DNA of 63,130 bases from Chryseobacterium sp. S0630 (GCF_024158915.1 NZ_JAMZGF010000027.1:1-63130), one strand, 5' to 3'. Positions 27,052-36,255 are shown, counted from the first letter of the stretch. Made by a program: numbers and translations. The notes: generated by a model from the sequence alone, not told the origin.

Positions 27052-29124
27052 ATGGAAAATGCACTTCACGAAAAAGTTTCTCAGGATATATTACTCAAAG
27101 CGTATAATCATATGATGCTGGCGAAAGCCATGGCAGACATCTACGAAGAAAACAGAAATGTATGCAAATACGTTCACAGTACTTCCAGAGGTCATGAAGC
27201 TATTCAGCTTGCAACGGCTTATCAGCTAAAGAAAGAAGACTGGGTTTCTCCTTATTACAGAGACGAAAGTATTCTTTTAGGAATTGGCTTTGAACCTTAT
27301 CAATTAATGCTTCAATTACTAGCCAAAGCTGATGATCCTTTTTCGGGAGGAAGATCTTATTATTCACACCCTTCAAGTAGGGATGAAAACAAGCCAAAAA
27401 TTGTTCACCAGAGTTCTGCCACAGGAATGCAGACCATTCCTACGACAGGAGTAGCACAGGGTATCAAATACATTCAGGATTTCAACCTTCAGAATTTTGA
27501 AAATAATCCTGTTGTGGTTTGTAGTCTTGGAGATAATTCTGTGACAGAAGGTGAAGTGAGTGAAGCTTTACAATTTGCCGCTTTACACCAGCTTCCTATT
27601 ATCTTCCTGGTTCAGGATAACGAATGGGGAATTTCCGTAACAAAAGACGAGGCAAGAACCTGTGACGCTTATGATTTTGTAGCTGGATTTACCGGATTAA
27701 GCAGAATGAGAGTAGACGGAACTGATTTCGTGGAAAGTTTTGAAGCCATGAAAAAAGCCGTAGACTTTGTAAGAACAGAAAGAAAACCGTTGGTTGTCTG
27801 TGCAAAGACTGTATTGATCGGACATCACACTTCAGGAGTAAGAAGAGAATTCTATAGAGACGAAGAAGATTTAACAAAACACAGAGCTAAAGATCCGGGA
27901 GAAATCCTTAGAAAATATTTACTGGAAGCAGGTGTAGACGAAGATCTTTTAAAACAAATCACTAAAAAGGCTCGTCTTGAAGCAGAAGAAGCTTTCGAAA
28001 AAGCTAAAAACGCAGAAGATCCAAAGCCTGAAACCGTAATGCAGCACGTTTTTGCTCCTACTCCAATTACAGAGGAAACAGGAACACGTGAACCTGCTAA
28101 CGGAGAAAAAATCGTAATGGTAGACGCTGCCATCCACGCGATACAGGAATTGATGTGGAAACACCCAGAAGCTCTTCTTTACGGGCAGGATGTAGGAGAA
28201 AGAATTGGTGGAGTTTTCCGTGAAACGGTTACTTTAGGAAAAAAATTCGGTAGCAAGAGAGTATTCAATACGGCTATTCAGGAAGCGTATATCATTGGGT
28301 CTACAGCGGGAATGAGTGCTGTTGGACTAAAACCAATTGTTGAGGTTCAGTTTGCTGATTATATTTATCCGGGAATCAACCAGCTCATTACTGAGATTTC
28401 AAAATCAAGTTATTTAAGTGGCGGAAAATTCCCAGTAAGCAACATCATCCGTGTTCCTATCGGAGCCTATGGAGGTGGTGGTCCTTACCACAGCGGAAGT
28501 GTTGAAAGTATCTTAGCCAATATCAAAGGAATCAAAATAGCATATCCAAGTAACGCTGCCGATTTTAAAGGATTATTAAAAGCAGCCTATTACGATCCGA
28601 ACCCGGTAGTAATGCTGGAGCATAAAGGATTATACTGGAGTAAAGTTCCGGGAACTGAAGATGCTAAAACTATAGAACCTGCTGAAGACTATGTTCTTCC
28701 ATTCGGAAAAGGTAAAGTGATCATTGAAGCTGATAAAGATGAAACTGAAAAAGGCAGAACTTTATTAGTGGTTACTTACGGTATGGGAGTTTACTGGGCT
28801 AAAGAAGCAGCCAAAAATTTCAACGGAAGAGTTGAAGTGATTGATTTAAGAACATTAATTCCTCTGGATGAAGAGCTTGTTTTTGAAAGAGTAAAAGCGC
28901 ACGGAAAGTGTATCGTTCTTACAGAAGAGCAACTCAACAACTCTTTTGCAGAAGCATTCGCTCATCGTATTTCTAAAAACTGTTTCAAGTATCTTGATGC
29001 TCCGGTAGAAACGATGGGATCCCTGGATGTACCTGCCGTTCCAATCAATCTGGTGCTGGAAAAAGAAATGCTTCCGAATGCTGAAAAGCTCAGCAGTAAG
29101 ATCGAAGAAATGCTGAAATATTAA
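27052..29124 (+). CDS. 2-oxoacid dehydrogenase E1, alpha and beta subunits fused
   Basis: The start at 27052 is chosen because the frame begins inside the upstream terminator; it gives 690 residues. The N-terminal half is the thiamine-diphosphate E1 alpha subunit (STSRGHEAIQLATAYQL, the ThDP motif GDNSVTEGEVSEALQFAALH, QDNEWGISV). The C-terminal half from about residue 345 is the E1 beta subunit (ALLYGQDVGERIGGVFRETVTLGKKFG, TAIQEAYIIGSTAGM, GGGPYHSGSVE). The enzyme decarboxylates a 2-oxoacid, probably branched-chain, and passes the acyl group to lipoyl E2; no E2 or E3 lies in this window. Such fusions are common in Bacteroidota. Substrate choice between branched-chain and pyruvate is inference. 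It is monocistronic, with its own terminator. Confidence 0.92.
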   Translation: MENALHEKVSQDILLKAYNHMMLAKAMADIYEENRNVCKYVHSTSRGHEAIQLATAYQLKKEDWVSPYYRDESILLGIGFEPYQLMLQLLAKADDPFSGGRSYYSHPSSRDENKPKIVHQSSATGMQTIPTTGVAQGIKYIQDFNLQNFENNPVVVCSLGDNSVTEGEVSEALQFAALHQLPIIFLVQDNEWGISVTKDEARTCDAYDFVAGFTGLSRMRVDGTDFVESFEAMKKAVDFVRTERKPLVVCAKTVLIGHHTSGVRREFYRDEEDLTKHRAKDPGEILRKYLLEAGVDEDLLKQITKKARLEAEEAFEKAKNAEDPKPETVMQHVFAPTPITEETGTREPANGEKIVMVDAAIHAIQELMWKHPEALLYGQDVGERIGGVFRETVTLGKKFGSKRVFNTAIQEAYIIGSTAGMSAVGLKPIVEVQFADYIYPGINQLITEISKSSYLSGGKFPVSNIIRVPIGAYGGGGPYHSGSVESILANIKGIKIAYPSNAADFKGLLKAAYYDPNPVVMLEHKGLYWSKVPGTEDAKTIEPAEDYVLPFGKGKVIIEADKDETEKGRTLLVVTYGMGVYWAKEAAKNFNGRVEVIDLRTLIPLDEELVFERVKAHGKCIVLTEEQLNNSFAEAFAHRISKNCFKYLDAPVETMGSLDVPAVPINLVLEKEMLPNAEKLSSKIEEMLKY

Positions 29125-29138
29125 TTTTATATAAACTT

Positions 29139-29170
29139 AAAACCTCTAAAAATATTTAGAGGTTTTTTTA
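29139..29170 (+). terminator. Terminator of the E1 gene
   Basis: A stem AAAACCTCTAAA / TTTAGAGGTTTT with loop AATA is followed by TTTTT. A longer frame of the next gene would start inside this terminator and is rejected. Confidence 0.85.
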
Positions 29171-29331
29171 TGCAATTTTTTCACTACTTTTATTTAAGAT
29201 TATCAATCTCAATTCTAGTCGATTATCAACCAACAAAACACAATTATCCATTATCTGAGAGGTACCATGAAATACAATTAATCCCAGTTTGGTATTTATT
29301 TTGTCTATACACGCAAAACACATCCATTTTT

Positions 29332-30363
29332 ATGATCACAACCAAATACGTCAACTATAAACAGGTTCTCAATCTTGCCGGTGTACATCTTATCCTTATC
29401 TCTATCTGGTGTACATTGATTGCTGTTTTCTTTTATTTCTTTAACTGGCACTGGATGACGATTCCATGGGTTCCTGTTGCACTTATTGGTACAGCAGAAG
29501 CATTCCTTGTGGGTTTTAAAAACAACCAGGCCTATGACAGACTTTGGGAAGCCAGAAAAATATGGGGCGGAATTGTGAATTCCAGCCGTTCATTTGCGTC
29601 TATGGTGTATGCTTTCGATACCAAAAATGAAGAAATTGGAGTTTTTGATCTCGAAGACCGTAATAGAAGAATCGTTTACCGCCATATTGCATGGTTATAT
29701 ACTTTCCGTGAACAGCTTTTAGTCCCTACAGAATGGGAACACATCAGTACAGAAAATAATAAATTCGGGAATATCAACCTGAGAAGAAACAGATTAATCA
29801 AGGCTGGTTTTCCTGATTACGGAAGAGCCCCTATTTTCCTTCACAAATATCTTTCGGAGGAAGAATATGAACTTAAAAACGATTATAAAAACTTTGCCAC
29901 CTATTTAGTTGCCCAACAGGCAAAAGACATCAATGAGCTGAAAAATATGAATGCCATCACAGAATTCAACCAGACTCAGCTTCAAAACAGCCTGAATGAA
30001 TTCTACAATTTCCAGGGACAGGCAGAAAGAATCAAGAAGTTTCCTTCTCCAAGACAGTTTGCCAGCACAGCTTTTGTTTTCAATATTCTTTTTATCATGC
30101 TGCTGCCACTAGGATTAGTGAATGAGTTTGCAAAACTTGGTGATTGGGGAATCTGGACCTCCATTCCTTTCTGTATCATCATCGGATGGATTTATATTAT
30201 TATGGAGCTGGTGGGAGATTATTCTGAAAATCCTTTTGCAGGATTAATGTTTGATGTTCCGATGCTTTCAATCTGCAGAACCATTGAAATAGACCTTCTT
30301 CAGATGAGCGGAGAAACAGAGCTTCCTGATCCTATTTCTTCCAAAAACGGAGTTTTGGTCTAA
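29332..30363 (+). CDS. Bestrophin-like (UPF0187) membrane channel
   Basis: I choose the ATG at 29332 (MITTKYVNYKQVLNLAGVH); the frame reaching back to 29170 begins in the upstream terminator. The 343-residue protein has hydrophobic helices at about 18-42 and 46-60, and again at about 245-285. The recognisable bestrophin-family pattern is KNNQAYDRLWEARKIWGGIVNSSR, with the family's SR motif, and WLYTFREQL; the end includes ENPFAGLMFDVPMLSICRTIEIDLLQM. Bacterial relatives form pentameric ion channels that conduct either cations or anions. It is monocistronic. Ion selectivity cannot be stated. Confidence 0.88.
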   Translation: MITTKYVNYKQVLNLAGVHLILISIWCTLIAVFFYFFNWHWMTIPWVPVALIGTAEAFLVGFKNNQAYDRLWEARKIWGGIVNSSRSFASMVYAFDTKNEEIGVFDLEDRNRRIVYRHIAWLYTFREQLLVPTEWEHISTENNKFGNINLRRNRLIKAGFPDYGRAPIFLHKYLSEEEYELKNDYKNFATYLVAQQAKDINELKNMNAITEFNQTQLQNSLNEFYNFQGQAERIKKFPSPRQFASTAFVFNILFIMLLPLGLVNEFAKLGDWGIWTSIPFCIIIGWIYIIMELVGDYSENPFAGLMFDVPMLSICRTIEIDLLQMSGETELPDPISSKNGVLV

Positions 30364-30566
30364 CTTCTTTAATCATATTCAAAACTTAAAATTCATATCA
30401 AAAGCATTGTAAAAAACTTTAAAATATTCTTTAAAACATATTCAAAAAGTTCATTGTTTTTCATAATTTAGAAGCATTGAAAGCACAAGCTATATTGATT
30501 CATCCGAATCGATTTAGCTTTTACTTTTTTCATCAACTAATAATTTTATCCTTCCTTTTGTAAACA

Positions 30567-31652
30567 ATGAACTCCAAGCAACTTCTGCAGGCTATCACAA
30601 TGCTATGTCTTACCCTCTTCTGTACTAAAGTGAAGTCGCAGGCCGCCTACAACCAAGAACTACCTAAAGAATTCAAAGACCAATTCACCAAAGAAATTAA
30701 TGACAGTATTCCTTCTCTGGGATCTTTTATTGTTTCCCAGAATAATAAGGTAATTTATGAGCAGTATTTCCATGGAGCTAATAAAGAAACTATATTCAGT
30801 ATAAAATCTGTTACCAAAAGTATTGTCTCTGTACTGGCAGGCATCGCACAGGATAAAAACATACTTCCTAACCTCAATACTCCGGTTTTAAAAATTCTTC
30901 CGGAATACAATATATCGAGAAGTAGTTTCAAAAACATTTCCAATATTGAAGGAAAGGTGGCTCATGATTCCATCAGAAATATATTAACATTAAAAAATCT
31001 ACTGACCATGCAGGGTGGTTTTGACTGGGTTGAAAATTCAAAAATTTCAACAGCCATGTTGTTTTCCGGTGATCCTGTAAAGTTTGTACTGGATCTTCCT
31101 TTTGAAGAATATCCGGGGACAGTCTTCAATTATAACAGTGGTGAAACCCATCTTTTTGGAGCAGCGTTGGCAAAAATTGTAAAAACGAATTTGAAGCAAT
31201 TTGCCACAGAAAATCTTTTCAGGCCATTAAAGATGAATATTCCACGATGGGACACTGATTCCATGAACAGGAATATTGCAGGTTCGGAAATGTTTATGAA
31301 ACCTGAAGACATGCTGAAATTCGGCACTATGATTCTGAACAACGGAAAATTTAGCGGCAAACAGATCGTCTCTTCAAAATGGATTCAGGAATCTACTTCT
31401 GAACAGGTAAAACTGGATGCCTGGGATGTAATGCCGAATGCCGACGGTTACGGCTATTACTGGTGGCGAAGAAAGACCAACGGACATCAGGCGTTCGTAG
31501 CCACCGGCTATGGCGGACAGCTTATCTGCGTTATTCCTGATTTAAAAATGGTTATCGTGACCACTTGTTTTTTAAATGACAAAAACAAAGGCAGAACCGA
31601 GATTAAAAGACTTCATTATTTCATCGATAAAATGACAAAAACAGATCAATAA
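30567..31652 (+). CDS. Exported serine hydrolase, beta-lactamase class C / penicillin-binding fold
   Basis: The 361-residue protein starts with a signal-like segment (LLQAITMLCLTLFCTKVKSQA). The active site carries SxxK as S-V-T-K in FSIKSVTKSIVSVLAG, the YxN-type motif as Y-N-S in FNYNSGETHLFGA, and, near the end, a region with HQAFVATGYGGQ that takes the place of the KTG/HxG motif. It therefore probably hydrolyses an ester or amide in the periplasm; not every family member is a beta-lactamase. Residues YGYYWWRRK are typical of this family. It stands alone, 203 bases after the bestrophin gene, and a second paralogue lies at 51944. Confidence 0.87.
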   Translation: MNSKQLLQAITMLCLTLFCTKVKSQAAYNQELPKEFKDQFTKEINDSIPSLGSFIVSQNNKVIYEQYFHGANKETIFSIKSVTKSIVSVLAGIAQDKNILPNLNTPVLKILPEYNISRSSFKNISNIEGKVAHDSIRNILTLKNLLTMQGGFDWVENSKISTAMLFSGDPVKFVLDLPFEEYPGTVFNYNSGETHLFGAALAKIVKTNLKQFATENLFRPLKMNIPRWDTDSMNRNIAGSEMFMKPEDMLKFGTMILNNGKFSGKQIVSSKWIQESTSEQVKLDAWDVMPNADGYGYYWWRRKTNGHQAFVATGYGGQLICVIPDLKMVIVTTCFLNDKNKGRTEIKRLHYFIDKMTKTDQ

Positions 31653-31675
31653 TTGAATGTCAAATCATTGATAGT

Positions 31676-32134
31676 CTATAATATGATGGCCGTCGTATTT
31701 TTCACTTCAGAAATCATAAATGAGCTGTGTGTACTTGCAATGTGCTGAAGCGTCGTAAGCTTTGTGAGCATAAAACTGCGGTAATCTTCAATATCTTTCA
31801 CACCAATTTTAAGGATATAATCATAGTCACCGCTTACATGAAAGCACTCTGTCACTTCCTGAAGATCCATCACCTCCTTTTCAAACTGCAGTACAAATTC
31901 TTTTTTATGCTGACTTAGTTTCACATGACATAAAACGATAAAATTTTTCTTAACTTTACTCTTGTCCAGCAAGGCTACATATTTTGAAATAACACCAGCA
32001 TTTTCAAGCTTTTTTACACGCTCATAAATTGCTGTAACCGACAATCCAAGCTTACCGGACAGCTCTTTGGTGGTTTGCTTACAGTCTTCCTGTAAAAAAA
32101 GTAACAGTTTCTTATCTGTTTCGTCAAGTTCCAT
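31676..32134 (-). CDS. Lrp/AsnC-family transcriptional regulator
   Basis: The 152-residue protein has an N-terminal winged helix-turn-helix (LDETDKKLLLFLQEDCKQTTKELSGKLGLSVTAIYERVKKLENAGVISKYVALLD) and a C-terminal RAM ligand-binding domain (VTECFHVSGDYDYILKIGVKDIEDYRSFM, ending THSSFMISEVKNTT). Family members sense amino acids as oligomers and act as local or global regulators. It is divergent from a PLP enzyme of Cys/Met metabolism 157 bases away, so it likely regulates that gene and its own. Confidence 0.94.
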   Translation of the reverse strand: MELDETDKKLLLFLQEDCKQTTKELSGKLGLSVTAIYERVKKLENAGVISKYVALLDKSKVKKNFIVLCHVKLSQHKKEFVLQFEKEVMDLQEVTECFHVSGDYDYILKIGVKDIEDYRSFMLTKLTTLQHIASTHSSFMISEVKNTTAIIL

Positions 32135-32291
32135 AGATATTTTTTTGGTAAAAATTTAATAATATCGAAGATACTAAATATTTTTTCTAAATAAACAATA
32201 TTTTACAGTTTTATATTCTATAAATTCAAATTTATATTGTAATTATTAAGAAATTAATGCAAATTGGAACGATAAAATAAAAACAATATTT

Positions 32292-33521
32292 ATGGAAAAC
32301 TTTAACGCAGCCAATGAGATCCAGGATCTTCAGTATTTTGGTGAATTCGGAGGAGTGAATCCTTCTATCTCTGATAGCTCTACCTATACGTTCCTTTCTG
32401 CAAAGACCATGTTTGATACTTTCGAAGGAAATGCAGAAGGATGTTATCTGTATTCCAGACATTCATCACCGATGAATCTTTATCTGGCTCAGGCTCTTGC
32501 CAAGATGGAAAACACAGAATCTGCCAACGTTACGGCATCCGGAATGGGAGCTATTACTTCCGTTTTGATGCAGGTGTGCAAAAGTGGAGACCATATTATT
32601 TCAAGCCGAACGATCTACGGAGGAACTTATGCTTTTCTTAAAAATTTCTTCCCTCAATTCAATGTAGCGACTACTTTTGTTGACATCAACAATTTTGAAT
32701 CTATAGAAAAAGCAATCACTCCCAATACCAAAGTTATTTATTGTGAAAGTGTGAGCAATCCGTTGCTTGAAGTAGCAGACCTTAGAAAACTTTCTGAAAT
32801 CTGTAAAAAACACAACCTGAAACTGATTGTAGACAATACCTTCTCTCCTCTTTCTATCTCTCCGACATTATTCGGGGCTGATGTGGTGATTCACAGTTTA
32901 ACAAAGTTCATCAACGGAAGCAGTGATACGGTAGGAGGAGTATATTGTGCTAGCCAGGCATTTATTGATGATACTAAAAATGTCAATTCCGGCGCATGTA
33001 TGCTTCTTGGGCCTACGATGGACAGTTTAAGATCATCAAGCATCTTAAAAAACCTGAGAACATTACATATCAGAATCAAACAGCATAGCCACAATGCCAT
33101 GTATCTGGCTGAAAGATTCGAAAAAGATGGCTTAAAAATATCCTATCCTGGCTTACCATCTCATAAAAACCATGAATTAATGAAAAGCATGATTCATGAA
33201 GAATACGGATATGGAGGATTATTAACTCTGGATGCCGGAACAACAGAAAAAGCAAACGAACTGATGGAGCTGATGCAGGCAGAAAACCTAGGATATCTTG
33301 CCGTAAGCTTAGGGTTCTATAAAACCTTATTCTCATGCTCAGGAAAATCTACCTCATCTGAAATCCCTGAAGAAGAGCGAGCTTCCATAGGAATTTCTGA
33401 CGGACTGATCAGATTCTCTATTGGTCTAGACCACGATATCAAAAGAACTTATCATAAAATGAAGGAATGTATGTTGAAAGTAGGAGTTCTTAACCACCAT
33501 GAAAACATTTCTACCATCTAA
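32292..33521 (+). CDS. PLP-dependent trans-sulfuration family enzyme (methionine/homocysteine lyase type)
   Basis: The 409-residue protein belongs to the Cys/Met-metabolism PLP family. Seen are FEGNAEGCYLYSRHSSPMN, ASGMGAITSVL, TIYGGTYAF, IYCESVSNPLLEVAD, VDNTFSPL and the PLP lysine in HSLTKFINGSSDTVGG (about Lys206), and SLGFYKTLFSCSGKST near the end. The enzyme should split or exchange a C-S side chain of methionine, homocysteine or cystathionine. The Cys that marks methionine gamma-lyase (LYGCTFAF) is Gly here, so an O-acetylhomoserine or other lyase/synthase is as likely. It sits next to a divergent Lrp gene and ends in a strong terminator, consistent with amino-acid-controlled expression. 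Confidence 0.88.
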   Translation: MENFNAANEIQDLQYFGEFGGVNPSISDSSTYTFLSAKTMFDTFEGNAEGCYLYSRHSSPMNLYLAQALAKMENTESANVTASGMGAITSVLMQVCKSGDHIISSRTIYGGTYAFLKNFFPQFNVATTFVDINNFESIEKAITPNTKVIYCESVSNPLLEVADLRKLSEICKKHNLKLIVDNTFSPLSISPTLFGADVVIHSLTKFINGSSDTVGGVYCASQAFIDDTKNVNSGACMLLGPTMDSLRSSSILKNLRTLHIRIKQHSHNAMYLAERFEKDGLKISYPGLPSHKNHELMKSMIHEEYGYGGLLTLDAGTTEKANELMELMQAENLGYLAVSLGFYKTLFSCSGKSTSSEIPEEERASIGISDGLIRFSIGLDHDIKRTYHKMKECMLKVGVLNHHENISTI

Positions 33522-33530
33522 ATTTATTGT

Positions 33531-33565
33531 AAAAAGGCTGTTTCGTTTGAAACAGCCTTTTTTTA
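33531..33565 (+). terminator. Terminator of the PLP enzyme gene
   Basis: A perfect stem AAAAAGGCTGTTTC / GAAACAGCCTTTTT with loop GTTT is followed by TTTTA. Confidence 0.88.
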
Positions 33566-33592
33566 TTTTCTTAATTTATAATTCCAACCGTT

Positions 33593-33676
33593 TAGATTCC
33601 TTCGGAATGACAAGCTGAACGGGTAAAAACTATTCACAAAGACTATCCCCATAGTTTGTCATTCCGTAGGAATCCA
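33593..33676. repeat. Family A inverted repeat
   Basis: The arms at 33593-33612 (TAGATTCCTTCGGAATGACA) and 33657-33676 are each one base different from those at 125-194 and enclose 44 bases. A further partial arm lies at about 33720-33737. The 317-base gap 33522-33838 is otherwise filled by repeats and has no gene. Confidence 0.78.
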
Positions 33677-33775
33677 TACAGCAATAGTTTTCAAATAGTA
33701 AATGATGATAATAGAACTGAGACTTCTACGGAATGGCAAAGATTGTGAATAATTACAAGCAAAAAATTCAATAGG

Positions 33776-33827
33776 AATGGGCTTTAGCCCATTTATCAAA
33801 AAAGAATTCATTCGATCGGCTTTAGCC
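33776..33827. repeat. Family B palindromes, variant copies
   Basis: A perfect palindrome AATGGGCTTTAGCCCATT lies at 33776-33793, and a shorter GGCTTTAGCC at 33818-33827. They are variants of the 6019-6036 and 6171-6188 copies. Confidence 0.75.
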
Positions 33828-33838
33828 AAAACTTAAAA

Positions 33839-34843
33839 CTATTTCTTATAATAATGATGCGGAAAAGCATCCTCAGGCTTCATTCTGAAAATATTCAATA
33901 AAATCCAGGATTTCAGGAAACCATATCCGTAAGAAAACATCTGAATATAGGTGGAAATAACTGCCATTCCGGCAATGCTGATATTTTTAGTCAACAATAA
34001 TGCATGGAACAATACTAAAAAGGTATACAATCCGTAAAAAGCAAGGATGATTCCTCTTCCCATTATAAAGTATTCCAAAAAGCCCATCAAATATCCTAAC
34101 ATGAATAAGGTAGGAAATGCAAAGGAAATCTTCACATAATTGGGGTGTCTCTGATTAAGAATCGGTCTTGCACAGCCAAATTGGTAGACCTGCTTGGAGA
34201 ATTTCCCAAAATCAACCCTACGTTTGTGATATACAGCAATATCATCAAAAAAAGCAGTGGTAAAACCATTTTCCCAAAGCGTCATGGAAAGATCCGGATC
34301 CTCACCTATCCTCATCTCTGAAAATCCGCCTACTTTTTCAAAAACAGCCTTTTTCACCCCCATATTAAAACTTCTGGGTTGAAATTTCGAAACAGCTTTC
34401 TTACTCCCTCTGATTCCTCCTGTTGTAAAAACAGAAGTCATAGAATACGAAATGGCCTTCTGCATCAGATTAAATCCCTTATGCGCTTTATCTGCTCCTC
34501 CAAACGCATCACAAGGAATGGTAAGAATATCGTTTTTAATATGTTCAATATAATCTTTTTCAACGATGACATCACTGTCTACAAATACCAGCCATTCATT
34601 GGCTGCTCTTGCTGCCCCATAATTTCTTGTCAGTCCGGGTCCTGAGTTATCTTTTCTGAAATATTTAATATCCAGTATTCCATCAAAATTTTCAATGGTA
34701 GGTTTCAGGTCAATTAAAGAACCATCATCCACAATAATGATCTCAAACTCCTTATCTGTCTGCTGAGTAAGAGAAGTCAGCAACTCAAAAAGTTCATCTT
34801 TTCGGTTGTAAATGGCAACGACAATGGAAATAGTAGGCTTCAA
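33839..34843 (-). CDS. Family 2 glycosyltransferase, membrane-associated
   Basis: This 334-residue protein has a GT-A fold: N-terminal ISIVVAIYNRKDELFELL, EIIIVDDGS, GAARAANEWLVFVDSDVIV (D-x-D, residues 92-94), GGFSEMRIGEDPDLSMTLW (acid-base motif). The C-terminal third carries about three to four hydrophobic segments (FPTLFMLGYLMGFLEYFI, GIILAFYGLYTFLVLFHALLL). It would transfer a sugar from a nucleotide sugar, probably for surface glycan; the acceptor is unknown. The start is TTG: the family alignment begins at KPTISIV, the frame has no ATG upstream before a stop, and none suits downstream. It has no operon partner. Confidence 0.88.
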   Translation of the reverse strand: MKPTISIVVAIYNRKDELFELLTSLTQQTDKEFEIIIVDDGSLIDLKPTIENFDGILDIKYFRKDNSGPGLTRNYGAARAANEWLVFVDSDVIVEKDYIEHIKNDILTIPCDAFGGADKAHKGFNLMQKAISYSMTSVFTTGGIRGSKKAVSKFQPRSFNMGVKKAVFEKVGGFSEMRIGEDPDLSMTLWENGFTTAFFDDIAVYHKRRVDFGKFSKQVYQFGCARPILNQRHPNYVKISFAFPTLFMLGYLMGFLEYFIMGRGIILAFYGLYTFLVLFHALLLTKNISIAGMAVISTYIQMFSYGYGFLKSWILLNIFRMKPEDAFPHHYYKK

Positions 34844-35018
34844 ATTGAAAATTTTTCAAAATTACTTATTCGCAGAACAACCTACAAACAGTTTAACAGC
34901 TTATTCAGAGAAATTAACGATAAAGAATTTTATCTGCCTTACTACATGGAGATTACAAATGAAATTCTGAGCCAAGTTATTTGACATTTTAAACAAAATG
35001 AACACCGAAATTACCTCC

Positions 35019-35026
35019 TAATTTTG
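35019..35026 (+). promoter_or_regulatory. Candidate -7 element for the SDR gene
   Basis: TAATTTTG, a perfect TAnnTTTG, lies 27 bases before the ATG. No TTG is placed well at -33. Confidence 0.4.
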
Positions 35027-35052
35027 TGATAGAAATTTAAAACAACGAAAAA

Positions 35053-36066
35053 ATGGAACCTATTATCAACGCATTGCAGCAACCTGTTCAATCAGGATTT
35101 ACTGCTTATACAACGGCTCAGGAAGTTATTAAAGGAATAGACCTTACCGGAAAAACAGTCATCATTACCGGTGGCTATGCAGGAATTGGACTTGAAACCA
35201 CAAAAGTTCTTACTTCAGCTGGAGCGCATGTGATTGTTCCCGCAAGAGATATCGAAAAAGCGAGGGAAAATCTTACAGGAATTGAAAATTTTGAACTTGA
35301 AAAAATGGATCTGATGAATCCGGCTTCTATTGACGCTTTTGCAGAAAAATTTATCGCATCTGGTAAAAGTCTGGATCTTCTGATCAATAACGCAGGAATC
35401 ATGTGGGTTCCGCTTCGCAGAGATCACAGAGGTTTCGAATCTCAGCTCGCTACAAACTATCTTGGACAGTTTCATCTTACTTCAAAATTATGGCCCGCCC
35501 TTAAAAAAGCAAATGGAGCAAGGGTAATAAGCGTTTCTTCTTATGGGCATCAGATGGCTCCGTTTAATTTTGAAGATCCTAATTTTGAAAAAAGAGATTA
35601 CGACACCCTTTCCGGATACGGACAATCCAAAACAGCTTGCAATCTGTTTGCCGTAGAACTTGATGAAAGAGGAAAAGAATTCAATATCAGAGCGTATTCC
35701 CTTCACCCTGGATCTGTATATGGAACTGATCTGGGCAGAGAAGAGCCTATCGAACTTTTTAAACAGCTTGGAACACATGATGAAAACGGAAATATCAAAC
35801 CGGAGGTGGAAGCACGATTGAAAACTATCCCTCAAGGTGCTGCAACAACAATTTGGTGCGCTGTAAGCCCTCAACTTAACGAAATAGGTGGTGTTTATTG
35901 TGAAAACTGTGATATCGCAGAAGTAGACAAGGGACAAATTGAACATAGATTTGATGAACCGGCAACTATTTATGGAGTACAGCCTTATTCCATCGATAAA
36001 AACAATGCGGAGCGCTTATGGAAATTAAGCGAAGAAATGCTGGGATTTGAGTTTGACACCCAATAA
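35053..36066 (+). CDS. Short-chain dehydrogenase/reductase, WWOX/retinol-dehydrogenase-like
   Basis: The 337-residue protein has a Rossmann fold: the glycine motif GGYAGIGLETTK (TGxxxGxG, about residues 41-50), DLLINNAGIMW (NNAG), and the catalytic YGQSK (Tyr-x-x-x-Lys). The extended C-terminus (LGFEFDTQ) and the N-terminal helix are as in the longer SDR-type oxidoreductases similar to retinol dehydrogenases. It would reduce or oxidise a carbonyl with NAD(P). The substrate is not identifiable. An AraC regulator lies 216 bases downstream on the same strand and may be linked functionally. Confidence 0.9.
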   Translation: MEPIINALQQPVQSGFTAYTTAQEVIKGIDLTGKTVIITGGYAGIGLETTKVLTSAGAHVIVPARDIEKARENLTGIENFELEKMDLMNPASIDAFAEKFIASGKSLDLLINNAGIMWVPLRRDHRGFESQLATNYLGQFHLTSKLWPALKKANGARVISVSSYGHQMAPFNFEDPNFEKRDYDTLSGYGQSKTACNLFAVELDERGKEFNIRAYSLHPGSVYGTDLGREEPIELFKQLGTHDENGNIKPEVEARLKTIPQGAATTIWCAVSPQLNEIGGVYCENCDIAEVDKGQIEHRFDEPATIYGVQPYSIDKNNAERLWKLSEEMLGFEFDTQ

Positions 36067-36122
36067 CTGTTTTTAGCCAATTATATACAATTTTACATAA
36101 TCCTGCTGCCTTATTATTATGA

Positions 36123-36227
36123 CACTGTCATTCTGAATGTAACGCAGTGAAATGAAGAATCTAAGCTATACATGAAATTCTTCCTTCATCAGAAATCGAA
36201 GATCCGACTTAGTCAATGACAAAGCGT
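36123..36227. repeat. Candidate dispersed hairpin element
   Basis: A block beginning CTGTCATTCTGAATG and ending with AATGACAAAG is self-complementary only at its ends, with a central GAAGAATCT / GAAGATCC echo. It has the look of other dispersed Flavobacteriia intergenic elements. No gene lies in 36067-36282. Confidence 0.35.
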
Positions 36228-36255
36228 AAAATTATATATAGTCGCCATTTTTAAA

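Noticed and set aside
29170..29331. N-terminal extension of the bestrophin-like protein
   Set aside because: The extension begins inside the terminator hairpin of the E1 gene and has no family similarity.
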